A DNA stretch of 64,000 bases from Eubacteriaceae bacterium (GCA_902362805.1 CABIXY010000007.1:1-64000); one strand, 5' to 3'; numbered from the stretch's first letter, positions 7,971-17,937 are shown. Notes: generated by a model from the letters alone, not told the origin. Made by a program: numbers and translations.

Positions 7971-8735
7971 TTATTGCTCTTTACAGTTCGTCAATCGGCT
8001 CTCTTTTCCAAAGATGAATTCTCTTTTTGTCGCAAAGGATTTCTCTTCTAATTCCATGTCGAATTCGATGTTCTCAACTAGTTCGCCTTTGCTTTCCGCT
8101 GCTGCTTTGATGATTTCTATGGTCAATTCAGGAGTGACCACCAGCATCGGTGCCAGAGTGTTTGTGAAGATGGAATTCTTCCTTTGAAATCCTTCCTCTC
8201 GATTCTTGCCTGTATTTCCATAGCCGTAAAGAACCCTTCCAAAAGGTTCTTCTCCTTGATTGGTGAAATCCGCCATCTGAATCTGGTTTCCGATGATTTC
8301 CATATCCACCCCGTGATAGTGACATGAAAAGTAAATATCATCGCCGTAAACAGCTTCGTTTTCTTTCGCTTCTACTGATAGTAAACCCATTCCCTCAAAT
8401 TCACTGCCATTTTTGCGGAGGACTTTGCTGCACCACAGCGCAATGGAATTACCCGTAACAATCAGAGGTCTGCCAGCTTCCACAAACGCTTCAAACTGAT
8501 GCTTATAAGGTCTCAGCCACTCTAGGATGACGGGATAGGAGACCATTTCTCCCGGTGGACAGAAGATGATGTCGTAATTCATAGGGTCAAAGTCTTCTGT
8601 TTCAAAATCAACCTTTTTCAACTCTGCTTTAAATCCCGCTAATTCTGAGAAACGCATCAGAGCCAGAATATTTCCTCTTTCACCGTGAAGATACAGCGTA
8701 TCTGGGAAGAGCCATGCTATATTCATTGTTTTCAT
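7971..8735 (-). CDS. gatD: GatD-like glutamine amidotransferase subunit, catalytic residues missing
   Basis: Homologue of GatD, the glutaminase partner of MurT in amidation of lipid II D-glutamate. The fold landmarks align with S. aureus GatD: GNI.AL near residue 21, EGxGxL near 115, GYGN near 171. The nucleophile elbow, normally IC-GG-Y, reads VTGNS here, so the catalytic Cys is Thr94. The later YLHGP motif reads NTLAP, so the catalytic His is Leu194. Both substitutions are visible directly. A canonical glutaminase reaction therefore looks impossible. It may act as a structural partner of MurT, with free ammonia or another enzyme supplying nitrogen. It directly abuts murT. Confidence 0.85.
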   Translation of the reverse strand: MKTMNIAWLFPDTLYLHGERGNILALMRFSELAGFKAELKKVDFETEDFDPMNYDIIFCPPGEMVSYPVILEWLRPYKHQFEAFVEAGRPLIVTGNSIALWCSKVLRKNGSEFEGMGLLSVEAKENEAVYGDDIYFSCHYHGVDMEIIGNQIQMADFTNQGEEPFGRVLYGYGNTGKNREEGFQRKNSIFTNTLAPMLVVTPELTIEIIKAAAESKGELVENIEFDMELEEKSFATKREFIFGKESRLTNCKEQ

Positions 8736-10088
8736 TTATCTTCCCTCCTTTTCAATATACTTCTTCATATAATAGAACGTATGAATCCACGTGATCAGAT
8801 AGATATTATCTGTCTCTACGCTTTCGATTTCTTTGAAAATCGTGTCCACTTCTTCCGTATCAGCGATGGAAATCTTGGATTTGTCCACCCCTTCATAAAT
8901 CAAGCGATTTGCAGTATCATAGCAGACTCTGTCAGAAAAGCAGAAATACTTCTCTACATTGGATTGTACCAACTTGTCCAGTTGGCAGTCAAAAGCATAA
9001 AAGGAGTTTGCATAGTGTGGAATCATGTCAATCAGTGGGCATAGTCCCAGACAGACCATTTTCTTTTCCTGATCTGCTGCCATGACATTGATACAGGTCT
9101 GCAAGGTTTCAGGATTTTCCTGCTTGATGCGCATATACTTGATTGTCTTCCCCTTATATTTTAATATCTCAAACCGCCCGCCTACGTTTTTAAACTCGCC
9201 GAAGGCTTTCGCCGCTTCCTGTGGCTCTATGCCGCCCAGTTCCTTTGCCACCGCAAGCGCGCCGGCGTAATTGTAGCACATATATGGTGTATCATATGGC
9301 ATGTTGAAATCTATATCCTGGAGTTTGAAGGAACGATTCTCAAAGTCAACATCGGTTACAGTGTAGTCTGCTGTATCGTCGCTTTTGTGGTCACAGTTGA
9401 CACAATGGAATTTTCCCACACCATCGTTGTTGTAGTAATCAAAGACGATTTTATGTCTGCACTTCGGACAAGCCATAGTTGGATAGGAAGCGTCCTTTGT
9501 AAAGGATTCCTTATGTCTTTCTACGCCGTAAGTTACAATCTTGTCGCTGTTTTCATCAAAAGATTTCGTACGCGGTTCTTCATTGTTCAGGAACAGTCTC
9601 ACGTTTCCGCCGATGGCATCAAAAAGTTTTCCGTATATAAAATCCGGATCGCCGTTTCTCTGTACCTGATCTTTCTGCAGATTGGTAATCATGATGTTTT
9701 CTGCCGGCAGCTGTTTGTGAATCAGAGGCAGGTATCTCTCGTCAGTTTCAAAGATGATATAATCGGCCTTTATTCGCCCTGTCAGCGTAGATGCTTTTGA
9801 GAGTGCTGTTGCAACACCATAGATCAAATTGGCTCCCTCCAGATTGGCGATCACTTTTTTGCCATTACTTTTAAATATGTGATGAACCAGGTTCGTCGTA
9901 GTTGATTTTCCGTTGGTGCCGGTAATAAAAAGAACTTTTGTATAATCAATTCCTTTAAAATGAGCTACCATCTGCGGGTCAATCTTCATCGCTTTTTCCC
10001 CTGAGAAGTTAGAGCCCCTGCTCTTGTCCACAATGTTGATAATGACGTTGATGATCTTTGCAAACCAAAGTGCAATATAAAATTTCAT
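8736..10088 (-). CDS. murT: Lipid II isoglutaminyl synthase subunit MurT
   Basis: 450-residue Mur-ligase-like protein. An N-terminal hydrophobic segment is followed by the ATP-binding GTNGKST (residues 57-63). The central Mur ligase domain is interrupted by a four-Cys zinc ribbon (CPKC ... CVNC), the hallmark of MurT, and a C-terminal DUF1727-type domain completes it. MurT activates the D-glutamate alpha-carboxylate of lipid II for amidation. It sits 16 bases after cls and directly before gatD, forming a cls-murT-gatD envelope operon. Confidence 0.93.
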   Translation of the reverse strand: MKFYIALWFAKIINVIINIVDKSRGSNFSGEKAMKIDPQMVAHFKGIDYTKVLFITGTNGKSTTTNLVHHIFKSNGKKVIANLEGANLIYGVATALSKASTLTGRIKADYIIFETDERYLPLIHKQLPAENIMITNLQKDQVQRNGDPDFIYGKLFDAIGGNVRLFLNNEEPRTKSFDENSDKIVTYGVERHKESFTKDASYPTMACPKCRHKIVFDYYNNDGVGKFHCVNCDHKSDDTADYTVTDVDFENRSFKLQDIDFNMPYDTPYMCYNYAGALAVAKELGGIEPQEAAKAFGEFKNVGGRFEILKYKGKTIKYMRIKQENPETLQTCINVMAADQEKKMVCLGLCPLIDMIPHYANSFYAFDCQLDKLVQSNVEKYFCFSDRVCYDTANRLIYEGVDKSKISIADTEEVDTIFKEIESVETDNIYLITWIHTFYYMKKYIEKEGR

Positions 10089-10103
10089 TCTGTATCCTCC
10101 ACT

Positions 10104-11567
10104 TTATAGTATATCAGAAAGCAATCGCGAAATTGCTTCTTTAAACTTAATGATAACTGAACGGTTGTTATAGTCTTCTAATGTAAGCTCATGTCCCTGT
10201 TCAATGTCTTTCATAAATTGTGCATCCATCTTCTTCGCAAATACTTCGTCGTAAACGAAAGCGTTGGATTCAAAGTTCAAGCGGAAACTGCGTCTGTCAA
10301 AGTTAGCTGATCCGACAGTCGCCACTTCGCCGTCCACGACCATGGTCTTTGCATGAAGAAAACCACAATCGTAAATATATACTCTTGCGCCGGATCTGAT
10401 CAATTCCCCGCAATAGGCATAGGTGGCCCAGTAGACGAAAATATGATCCGGCATGCAGGGAATCATTATTCTCACGTCTACTCCGGACTGAGCGGCCATT
10501 TTGAGCGACTCCAACATACTCGGATCTGGAATAAAATAGGGAGTCTGTAGGTATACGGTCTTTTCCGCGTACGTAATCATTCTCATCATGGCCCGTTTGA
10601 TTTCTTCTCTCACAGAATTCGGTCCGCTGGAGACAACCTGGATTGGAGATGTTCCTTTATCTTCCATAGGATTAAAATAGATTTCAGCAAGTTCGATGTT
10701 TTCTTTAGAAGCAACACGCCAGTCCATGGCAAAGGTCGCATTGAGATCCTGCACGGCGCTGCCGCGAATTTTGATATGAGTGTCTCGCCAATAACCGAAC
10801 CGCCTTTTAAAGCCTAAATATTCGTTGGCAATATTAAAGCCGCCGATGTATCCTTCTTTGCCGTCTATAACAACGATCTTTCTGTGATTTCTATAATTCA
10901 GTTTCAAATTGATGTATTTCAATTTCGGCTTAAAAAAGTATGCGACTTTGCCGCCTGCCGCCAGAAAATCACGCAGTTTCCTGTTGGTGATGAATCTGGA
11001 CCCCATGGCATCCATCATCAACTTCACTTCTACCCCTTCTCTAGCCTTCTGAGTCAAAGCCTCCAGGAACTTTCTGCCGACCATGTCGTCCTTAACGATA
11101 TAATACATGACATTGATGGACTTTGACGCATGGTTGATATCCCGCATCAATTTATGAAACATCTTCTTACCATCGTCAAAAATCTCTATATCGTTATTCT
11201 GCGTCAGATAAGAAGCGCCATACACTTGATTTAACTTAATCATATGCTTCCATTTTTTTGCGGTTTCGTTTACAAACTCGAATTTACCATTGTCGATACT
11301 TTCAATTTGGTATTTTAACTCCTCAGTGATAACGCTTTTCTCGCTGTCCGTCAGTTTGTATATTTTCTGCCTGGAAATATTCTGCGCCAATATCATATAA
11401 AAAAAGATCCCTGCTATGGGCAGAACAAAAAGCACTAAAATCCAGGCAAGAGAAGCCGCCGGATTTTTTCTTTCCAAAAAGATAATCGCCAGTGCGATGA
11501 TTAAGTTGATACTATAAATAAACGCAGTCCAATCGCGTTCTGTGAAAAAGCTGATAAAATATGTCAT
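10104..11567 (-). CDS. cls: Cardiolipin synthase
   Basis: Joins two phosphatidylglycerol molecules into cardiolipin at the membrane. Two N-terminal membrane helices (from about residue 10 to 60) are followed by two phospholipase D domains with HKD motifs: HRKIVVID in the middle of the protein and HAKTMVVD near the end. I chose ATG 11567, preceded by CAGGGGT, giving 487 residues, the usual size. The frame extends to 11633 without a good ribosome binding site. First gene of the operon with murT and gatD. Confidence 0.94.
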   Translation of the reverse strand: MTYFISFFTERDWTAFIYSINLIIALAIIFLERKNPAASLAWILVLFVLPIAGIFFYMILAQNISRQKIYKLTDSEKSVITEELKYQIESIDNGKFEFVNETAKKWKHMIKLNQVYGASYLTQNNDIEIFDDGKKMFHKLMRDINHASKSINVMYYIVKDDMVGRKFLEALTQKAREGVEVKLMMDAMGSRFITNRKLRDFLAAGGKVAYFFKPKLKYINLKLNYRNHRKIVVIDGKEGYIGGFNIANEYLGFKRRFGYWRDTHIKIRGSAVQDLNATFAMDWRVASKENIELAEIYFNPMEDKGTSPIQVVSSGPNSVREEIKRAMMRMITYAEKTVYLQTPYFIPDPSMLESLKMAAQSGVDVRIMIPCMPDHIFVYWATYAYCGELIRSGARVYIYDCGFLHAKTMVVDGEVATVGSANFDRRSFRLNFESNAFVYDEVFAKKMDAQFMKDIEQGHELTLEDYNNRSVIIKFKEAISRLLSDIL

Positions 11568-11707
11568 TGAATATACCCCTGTTTTGATTTTAGCTTTACC
11601 CATTAATGGGAATATTCTATCACAAATCTGCAAGAGAATCCATAAAATTTATCTTTCTCTGGTAAATATTATACTTGCACTTATTTTACATAATATGGAT
11701 TTTAATC

Positions 11708-11744
11708 TTGTATTTACCAATTCTATGCAGTATAATATTGGTAA
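11708..11744 (+). promoter_or_regulatory. Promoter with inverted repeat around the -10 box
   Basis: -35 TTGTAT (11708-11713), 17-bp spacer, -10 TATAAT (11731-11736). The 8-bp arms TTACCAAT (11714-11721) and ATTGGTAA (11737-11744) flank the -10 region, a placement expected of a repressor site. A related GGTAAATATTATA stretch lies further upstream near 11660. Confidence 0.65.
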
Positions 11745-11765
11745 ATAATTACAGGAGGTTGATTT

Positions 11766-12659
11766 ATGAATCAAGAAGCCGAACCGAAACGAAATCATCA
11801 AGATACTGTCTTCCGTATGCTATTTTCTGAAAAAGAAAGCGCAATCGAATTGTTCAATGCACTGGAAGGTGCTGACTACGGACCCGATACAGAAGTGGAA
11901 TTCACCACTTTGGAAGATGCCGTCTACACAAACTTAAAAAATGATCTCGGATTTATCATCGACAAGCAATTCATCATTTTGACGGAACATCAAGCTGCCA
12001 TTAATAATAACATGCCCCTTCGCCAATTAGAATATATCGCGAGAACCTATGAAAAGCTGATAGATGCAGTCGCTCTATATGGCAGTAAGAGGGTCAAAAT
12101 CCCCACTCCTGAATTTTTTGTCGTCTATACCGGAAGCCAGAAATGGAAGACAACAACATTAAGATTATCTGACAGTTTTTTGAATACACCACCGGAAAAT
12201 TCGATAGAACTTGTGGTAAAAATCATCAAGATGCATTATAATAGTGATGACGAACAGAGTCAGAAAGTTCTGGAGCGGAGTGAAAAACTACGGGGCTACA
12301 GCCTTTTACTGGAATACATTAAGGACTACCGCAGCCAGGGAAAAGACGCAAAAGATGCAGTCAATACGGCCATCCAGCGCTGTATCAGAGAAGGCATCTT
12401 AAAAGATTTTCTGGAGAAAAACAGTCCGGAGGTGGGGAGTATGTTGTTTAAGGAGATCACAAGTGAAGAATTTGCTGAAATCAGAGCGAAGGAAGCAGCC
12501 GAAGAATATTATAACAAAGGTCGCGACGAAGGCATCGCCAATCTGATTGCCGCCTACAGAGAATTCGATTTGTCAGATGATTTAATTTTGAAAAAACTGA
12601 TGGAAAAATATCAGATAAAAGAATCCGACGCATTAGCTTATATAGAAAAGTCTAAATAA
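11766..12659 (+). CDS. Rpn/PD-(D/E)XK nuclease family protein (second copy type)
   Basis: 297 residues with the Rpn-family N-terminus (RNHQDTVFRMLFS) and nuclease core. The acidic NDLGFIID segment is followed by ILTEHQ, the E-x-Q-like element, and NMPLRQLEYIARTY as in the family. The C-terminal helical part ends in a typical EEYYNKGRDEG...LIAAYREF-like tail. It starts behind AGGAGG. Sequence and length differ clearly from the 5.4-kb protein, so the two are not a recent duplication. It stands alone between its promoter and a terminator. Confidence 0.87.
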   Translation: MNQEAEPKRNHQDTVFRMLFSEKESAIELFNALEGADYGPDTEVEFTTLEDAVYTNLKNDLGFIIDKQFIILTEHQAAINNNMPLRQLEYIARTYEKLIDAVALYGSKRVKIPTPEFFVVYTGSQKWKTTTLRLSDSFLNTPPENSIELVVKIIKMHYNSDDEQSQKVLERSEKLRGYSLLLEYIKDYRSQGKDAKDAVNTAIQRCIREGILKDFLEKNSPEVGSMLFKEITSEEFAEIRAKEAAEEYYNKGRDEGIANLIAAYREFDLSDDLILKKLMEKYQIKESDALAYIEKSK

Positions 12660-12660
12660 T

Positions 12661-12705
12661 AAAAGACCTGAAATAATCGTTTTTTTCGAGAATTTCAGGT
12701 CTTTT
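12661..12705. terminator. Bidirectional terminator
   Basis: 14-bp perfect stem (12661-12674 with 12692-12705), starting AAAAGACC and ending GGTCTTTT, between the convergent Rpn-type gene and spoIVA. Confidence 0.85.
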
Positions 12706-12708
12706 CAA

Positions 12709-14190
12709 TTACAATATGATACAGATAAAATAATCTTTTCCTTCGTTGCTGATTTTCTGCAGGGATCTCTGTACTTTCACCTGCAATGTCTCTGGCATGG
12801 AGGTCAGTTTGCCGTCCATCTGCTCTGATACCAGGTCTTTCAGCGATTTGCCGAAGAGATTGGTGTCCCAGATATCGTTTTCCTCCTCGGAGCCGGTGAA
12901 TTTTTCCATCAGGAAGCTCGCCAGATCAGCAGACTGTTGCTCTGTTCCAACAATCGGGGAAATTTCTGTGCTGATATCCGTTCTGATGATATGCAGGCAA
13001 GGCGCCGATGCCACCAGCCTGACCCCAAACTTATTGCCTTGTTTGAAGACCTCCGGCTGTCCCAGATTCATCTGATGCAGCTTCGGATGGACGATGCCGT
13101 ATCCTGTACGGCTGACGCTGCTGAGCGCCTCTTCCATATCGTCATAGGCCTGTTTTGCCTTGGAGTATTCCTTTAGCAACAGGAACAACTCTCGATCACT
13201 GGCTACTGGATGATCCAGCAATTCTTCGATAATCTGGTAATAAAGTCCGTCTTTCAACTGAATCTCGATGATGACTCTGCCTGTAGCCATTTCACAGCTG
13301 ACTACATTGGCCTTCTTTACGTTCTCATTGGCCATGATTGCCTGAATCGACGGTTCCACACTGCCCATCGTATCGACAGTATCCATCCAGGACAGAACCG
13401 TCCCTACAATACCTGCTTTAATCCAGTGATCCGGAGACAGGGCATCCATATATTCAGGAAGGTCGATAAACACCTCACTGACCGGGAACTGCCTCAGCAG
13501 TTCGTCAAAAATTTTCTCTGGAATGTCCTTTTCCATGGTAGCACAGTTGGCAGGAATGACCGGCGCAGAATATTTCGTCTGCAGCTTTTTCGCCAGTTCC
13601 TTGGTTTTATATGACGAAGGTTCGCTGCTGTTCAATATGATTACAAAAGGTTTACCGAGCTCCTTGAGCTGGTTAGCTGTCTTCTCTTCTGCTTTTATGT
13701 AGTTTTCTCTCGGAATTTCGCCAAAACTTCCATCACAGGTGACCATGATTCCAACAGTTGAATGATCAGTAATTACTTTTTCTGTTCCCCGTTCAGCTGC
13801 TGCCTCAAAAGGCATCTCTTCCTCATCCCAAGGAGTTTTTACCATCCTGCTCTTGCCATCCTCTTGATGGCCCAGCACACCTGGAACAAGATAACCTACA
13901 CAGTCTACAAGTCTCATAGACATGGTTGCGTTGTTGATTTTGATTTTTACAGCTTCTTCAGGAACAAATTTCGGTTCTGTCGTGGTGATAGTCCTGCCGT
14001 CACCACTCTGCGGCAGCTGATCGACCACCCTGGTTTTGACATATGTATTCTCGATGCCCGGCACAACAAACAGTTCCATAAATCTCTTGATAAATGTAGA
14101 TTTACCTGTTCTAACTGGGCCGACAATTCCTGCATATATCTCTCCGCCTGTTCTCTCAGCTATACTTTTATAAATATTTCCATCAGTCAT
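12709..14190 (-). CDS. spoIVA: Stage IV sporulation protein A
   Basis: Cytoskeletal ATPase of the mother cell that polymerises on the forespore and forms the basement layer of the spore coat. 493 residues as in Bacillus and Clostridia. Walker A is GPVRTGKST (residues 24-32), and the conserved N-terminal segment with DQLPQSGDGRTITTTEP follows. It starts behind GAGGATGAAGGT. A sigma-E-like promoter overlaps the end of cbiC, so it is probably expressed in the mother cell independently of the cobalamin operon that runs into it. Clear evidence that the organism belongs to a spore-forming lineage. Confidence 0.97.
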   Translation of the reverse strand: MTDGNIYKSIAERTGGEIYAGIVGPVRTGKSTFIKRFMELFVVPGIENTYVKTRVVDQLPQSGDGRTITTTEPKFVPEEAVKIKINNATMSMRLVDCVGYLVPGVLGHQEDGKSRMVKTPWDEEEMPFEAAAERGTEKVITDHSTVGIMVTCDGSFGEIPRENYIKAEEKTANQLKELGKPFVIILNSSEPSSYKTKELAKKLQTKYSAPVIPANCATMEKDIPEKIFDELLRQFPVSEVFIDLPEYMDALSPDHWIKAGIVGTVLSWMDTVDTMGSVEPSIQAIMANENVKKANVVSCEMATGRVIIEIQLKDGLYYQIIEELLDHPVASDRELFLLLKEYSKAKQAYDDMEEALSSVSRTGYGIVHPKLHQMNLGQPEVFKQGNKFGVRLVASAPCLHIIRTDISTEISPIVGTEQQSADLASFLMEKFTGSEEENDIWDTNLFGKSLKDLVSEQMDGKLTSMPETLQVKVQRSLQKISNEGKDYFICIIL

Positions 14191-14223
14191 ACCTTCATCC
14201 TCTTTCTCACATAACTCTATAAA

Positions 14224-14251
14224 ATAGTATGAAGGAAGTTCCGGATATATT
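14224..14251 (-). promoter_or_regulatory. Sigma-E-like promoter of spoIVA
   Basis: -10 CATACTAT (14231-14224) fits the sigma-E consensus CATACAHT. An upstream AATATAT (14251-14245) with a 13-base gap resembles the -35 element. spoIVA is a known sigma-E gene. The site spans the intergenic region just after the cbiC stop. Confidence 0.6.
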
Positions 14252-14254
14252 CAT

Positions 14255-14881
14255 CTATTCTTCAATTTTATATTGAATTGCATTGACAATTGCTGCGGCG
14301 ATGTTGCTGCCGCCTTTTCTGCCCCTGGCAGCAATGCAAGGCACACCAGAGCCGATGAGCAGTTCTTTCGACTCTACTACATTGACAAAGCCCACCGGTA
14401 CGCCAATGACGGCAACAGGAGAAAGTTTTCCTGCCTTTACCAAATCATAAATAGAGATCAGTGCTGTCGGCGCATTGCCGATGGCAAAGATAACAGGTCG
14501 ATCCAGACGGCTGGCCTTTTCCATGCTGACCAGAGATCTCGTTACGCCTCGTTCTTTCGCCTCTGCGGCCACATCCTCATCTCCGATGAAGCAGAGGACG
14601 TCTCCACCGTACTTCTCAATTCTTTTTTTATTGATGCCAGCTCGCGCCATTGTCGTGTCAGTCACAATATATGCGCCTTTTTTTATGGCCTCTTGTATTT
14701 TATCGATGACACCGTCTGTAAAATACATGCTGTCCGCATACTCAAAGTCAGCAGATGTGTGAATACACCGCTTAATTACCGCCTCATACCTGGGATCTAA
14801 TTCTTTATCGCCGAGGATTTCTCCAATGATTTCAAAGCTTTTGGCTTCAATCTGATCCGGTTTTATATTCTCGATTTTCAT
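14255..14881 (-). CDS. cbiC: Cobalt-precorrin-8 methylmutase
   Basis: Moves the C-11 methyl group to C-12, giving cobyrinate. 208 residues, full length for CbiC/CobH. It shows the DTTMARAGINK segment and a SALI-like NAPTALISIYDL region, and ends GVPCIAARGRKGGSNIAAA-like as in the family. Its start overlaps the cobO stop by one base (TAATG). Last gene of the riboswitch-led operon. Confidence 0.95.
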   Translation of the reverse strand: MKIENIKPDQIEAKSFEIIGEILGDKELDPRYEAVIKRCIHTSADFEYADSMYFTDGVIDKIQEAIKKGAYIVTDTTMARAGINKKRIEKYGGDVLCFIGDEDVAAEAKERGVTRSLVSMEKASRLDRPVIFAIGNAPTALISIYDLVKAGKLSPVAVIGVPVGFVNVVESKELLIGSGVPCIAARGRKGGSNIAAAIVNAIQYKIEE

Positions 14882-15417
14882 TAGCCTTCAATACCTGCCC
14901 TTGCTGGAATTCCCTTATCAAACGGGTGTTTTACTTTATCAATTCTGGAAACATAGTCAGCCAATTCTACCAGTTCATCGGTCGGGTATCTTCCTGTCAG
15001 TACAACCTCCAGCTGGTTCGGTCTGTTCTTCAAAAATTCGACCACCACTTGGTCATCCAGAAGTCCCGCTTCAATGGCACCAAGACACTCATCCAATACC
15101 AGCATATCGTAGTGATCAGCCTCAAGCATTCTCACCATGTCGGCAAATTGCTGCGCGTTAACCGCTCTCGTTTCCTGCTTTTCCTCTTCCGTCATCTGGA
15201 AAGAGAATTTTTTAATCGGTTTGGTGCCCAGAACTTCTATTCCTGGCAATTTACGCAACACGTTCAGTTCGCTGCTGTCTCCTGACTTGAGGAACTGCAT
15301 GAACAAAACGTGCAGACCGTAGCCACAAGCCCTGACCGTCAATCCCACAGAACAAGTTGTCTTTCCTTTTCCTTCTCCACAATAGATGTGGACCAATCCT
15401 AAATCATTCTTTTTCAT
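14881..15417 (-). CDS. cobO: Cob(I)yrinic acid a,c-diamide adenosyltransferase
   Basis: Adds the 5'-deoxyadenosyl ligand from ATP to Co(I) corrinoids. 178 residues of the CobA/CobO/BtuR type with a P-loop at YCGEGKGKTT and the LVLDECLGAIEAGLL motif. It sits 2 bases after cbiP and overlaps cbiC by one base. Confidence 0.95.
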   Translation of the reverse strand: MKKNDLGLVHIYCGEGKGKTTCSVGLTVRACGYGLHVLFMQFLKSGDSSELNVLRKLPGIEVLGTKPIKKFSFQMTEEEKQETRAVNAQQFADMVRMLEADHYDMLVLDECLGAIEAGLLDDQVVVEFLKNRPNQLEVVLTGRYPTDELVELADYVSRIDKVKHPFDKGIPARAGIEG

Positions 15418-15419
15418 AT

Positions 15420-16874
15420 TTATACCTCCAAGTGAACTATTTTTCTCAACAGCTCCATATCTAAAGACTTTCGCAGTCCCTCTGCCAATATATCATACTG
15501 CGTCTGTTTATGCGCTTCAATATCAAAAGCTTTTACATCAGAAAAGTCCAAACCTTTCGCAGCCAACAGTGCGGTAACGATGGTCTTTGCAATTTCTTCC
15601 TTATCAAAGACGCCGTGAATATAAGTGCCGTAAACATTCCCTTCGTTGATGATGTTATTGTCAGTGCCAGAGACACCCATGTGAATTTCGTAACCCTGGT
15701 ACTCTTTGCCGGAAAGACCCGCAAAGATGCCGTCAACCTCAGACAAAATGCCAGTCGCAGCTGTCCGCACCTTCTGATCCTCAAATACTGTGCTGTGAGG
15801 CAGCAAGCCGATGCCAGCCATGTCACCGCCATATTCTACCCCTGCGGGGTCAGAGAGAGATTGCCCCAGCATCTGATATCCTCCGCAGATTCCAAAAATC
15901 GGTTTATTTTTCGCATGAAATTTGAGGATAGAAGCTTCCAAGCCAGATTGTCTCAGCCACAGCAGATCCGACATGGTATTTTTTGTGCCAGGCAACATGA
16001 TCATATCCGGATCTCCCAGTTCGTTTGCGGAGCCGACATATCTTACATCTACACCTTCGATGTATTCGAAAGGATTAAAGTCTGTAAAGTTGGAAATTCG
16101 CGGAGTTCTGATGACTGCGATGTCAATCAGGGCTTCGCCTTTGCGACCCGAAAAACGATCTGTCAGGCTATCCTCGTCATCCACGTCAAGCTGCATATAA
16201 GGCACAACTCCGGCAACCGGCACCTGGATGATATCCTCCAGCATGCGAAGCCCCGGCTCTAAGATCGTCACGTCACCTCTGAATTTGTTAATAACCACGC
16301 CCTTGACCCTGGCCTTTTCTTCTTCATCGAAGAGCAGCATGGTGCCTGCCAGAGAAGCGAAGACGCCCCCTCTGTCGATGTCTCCCACAAGGAGCACCGG
16401 GGCATCTGCCATCTTAGCCATACCCATGTTAACCAAATCGTTATCTTTCAGATTGATTTCTGCCGGACTGCCTGCACCTTCTAAAACGATGACATCGTAT
16501 TCAGCCGCTAAACTGTCAAAAGCCTCTTTTACGGCCGCTCTGAAATCTTCTTTTTTCTCGTAAAAGTCCTTCGCAGAATAATTTCCATGAACCTCTCCGT
16601 TGATGATGACCTGAGAACCCTGATCGCTGGTAGGTTTGAGCAAAATCGGATTCATGCGCACATCAGGTTCGATCTGGCAGGCTTCCGCCTGCATCACCTG
16701 CGCTCTTCCCATCTCCAGTCCCTCTTTGGTAATGAAGGAGTTCAGTGCCATGTTCTGTGACTTAAAAGGAGCCACTTTATAGCCGTCCTGTTTGAGGATT
16801 CTGCAGATTCCTGCAGCCAGCAGACTTTTCCCTGCATTGGAGCAAGTACCCTGTATCATAATTGTCTTAGCCAT
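15420..16874 (-). CDS. cbiP: Cobyric acid synthase
   Basis: ATP- and glutamine-dependent amidation of four peripheral carboxylates of adenosylcobyrinic a,c-diamide. An N-terminal dethiobiotin-synthetase-like domain with [10 protein letters not shown] is followed by a class I glutamine amidotransferase domain with nucleophile Cys in [11 protein letters not shown] and a C-terminal His ([10 protein letters not shown]). I chose ATG 16874 (GAGGG upstream), which overlaps the cobD stop by 8 bases and gives 484 residues. The frame extends to 16931. Confidence 0.95.
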   Translation of the reverse strand: MAKTIMIQGTCSNAGKSLLAAGICRILKQDGYKVAPFKSQNMALNSFITKEGLEMGRAQVMQAEACQIEPDVRMNPILLKPTSDQGSQVIINGEVHGNYSAKDFYEKKEDFRAAVKEAFDSLAAEYDVIVLEGAGSPAEINLKDNDLVNMGMAKMADAPVLLVGDIDRGGVFASLAGTMLLFDEEEKARVKGVVINKFRGDVTILEPGLRMLEDIIQVPVAGVVPYMQLDVDDEDSLTDRFSGRKGEALIDIAVIRTPRISNFTDFNPFEYIEGVDVRYVGSANELGDPDMIMLPGTKNTMSDLLWLRQSGLEASILKFHAKNKPIFGICGGYQMLGQSLSDPAGVEYGGDMAGIGLLPHSTVFEDQKVRTAATGILSEVDGIFAGLSGKEYQGYEIHMGVSGTDNNIINEGNVYGTYIHGVFDKEEIAKTIVTALLAAKGLDFSDVKAFDIEAHKQTQYDILAEGLRKSLDMELLRKIVHLEV

Positions 16875-17937
16875 TGGTTTTTCCCTCGCTTCTCTTTGTA
16901 ATTTGCGCAAGACTCGCCAGAAAATATTCATTTTCTTCTCGGGTTCTTACTGCGATTCTATAGTAGTGCTCATCCAGCGTTAAATAGTTGGCGCAGCTTC
17001 TGATCATGATATCAAACTTTTCCAAAGGTCCAATCAAATCCTCTTCGCTACGAAAGAAAATGTAGTTGGCTTTCGGCTTATAAGTCTGATACCCCAGTTC
17101 CGCAAGACCACGCAGGAGATAATCTCTGTTCTCCTTGACATAGGCCTTTGTCTTTTCTATGAACCCGGTCAGTTCCATAGCTGCCTTCCCGGCCTTTGAT
17201 GCCGGAGTGGAAACAGACCAGGGCTGCAGACATCCTTTGATTGATTCTGCTGTCTTCTCGTCGCTGCAGATACAGTAACCCAATCTGAGACCCGCCATAG
17301 CGTAAATCTTAGTGAAAGCTTTCAGTATGATGACCTTAGAAAGACTCTCGATGCTGTCCATGACAGAATACTGTTCTTCATCGTCAAGAAACTCCGAAAA
17401 ACACTCGTCAATCATCAGGTAAGTATGAGTCTGGGCACATCGCATCGACAGGCGCAGCATCATCTCCTTGGGAATAGGGATTCCTGTGGGATTGTTGGGA
17501 TTACAGATGAACAACATGTCATAGGAATCATCCAGTTCATCGAAGATATCTTCCTGAATCTGAAACCCCTTTTCCTCTTTTAACAAATAATGATTGATTT
17601 TGTTACACGCTGATGCCATCAGCGCCTCTTGATATTCAGAAAATGTAGGCGATACAATCAAAGCTTTTTTCGGCCGCAGAGCCAGTGTACTTCTAAAGAT
17701 GATATCTGCCGCACCATTTCCACAGCAAATCACATTCTCTTTTACGTGATGAAAATGACTGATTGCTGCCGTGAGTTCCCTCTGAAAAGGATCCGGATAG
17801 CTCTCATATTTGTCGATATTGCTTATAATCGCCTGTTTCACTTCCTCTGGCATGCCAAGAGGGTTCAAATTTGCAGAAAAATCGTATATTTTGTGGTCGA
17901 ACTTGTAGATATTTCCGCCATGTATTTCTTTTATCAT
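16867..17937 (-). CDS. cobD: L-threonine-O-3-phosphate decarboxylase
   Basis: PLP enzyme of fold type I that makes (R)-1-aminopropan-2-ol phosphate, the linker joining the corrin ring to the nucleotide loop. 356 residues starting with the CobD-specific HGGN and [10 protein letters not shown]. The Lys of the [15 protein letters not shown] segment binds PLP. It resembles HisC, but the position between cbiB and cbiP supports CobD. It overlaps cbiB by 4 bases (ATGA-type). Confidence 0.9.
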   Translation of the reverse strand: MIKEIHGGNIYKFDHKIYDFSANLNPLGMPEEVKQAIISNIDKYESYPDPFQRELTAAISHFHHVKENVICCGNGAADIIFRSTLALRPKKALIVSPTFSEYQEALMASACNKINHYLLKEEKGFQIQEDIFDELDDSYDMLFICNPNNPTGIPIPKEMMLRLSMRCAQTHTYLMIDECFSEFLDDEEQYSVMDSIESLSKVIILKAFTKIYAMAGLRLGYCICSDEKTAESIKGCLQPWSVSTPASKAGKAAMELTGFIEKTKAYVKENRDYLLRGLAELGYQTYKPKANYIFFRSEEDLIGPLEKFDIMIRSCANYLTLDEHYYRIAVRTREENEYFLASLAQITKRSEGKTNG

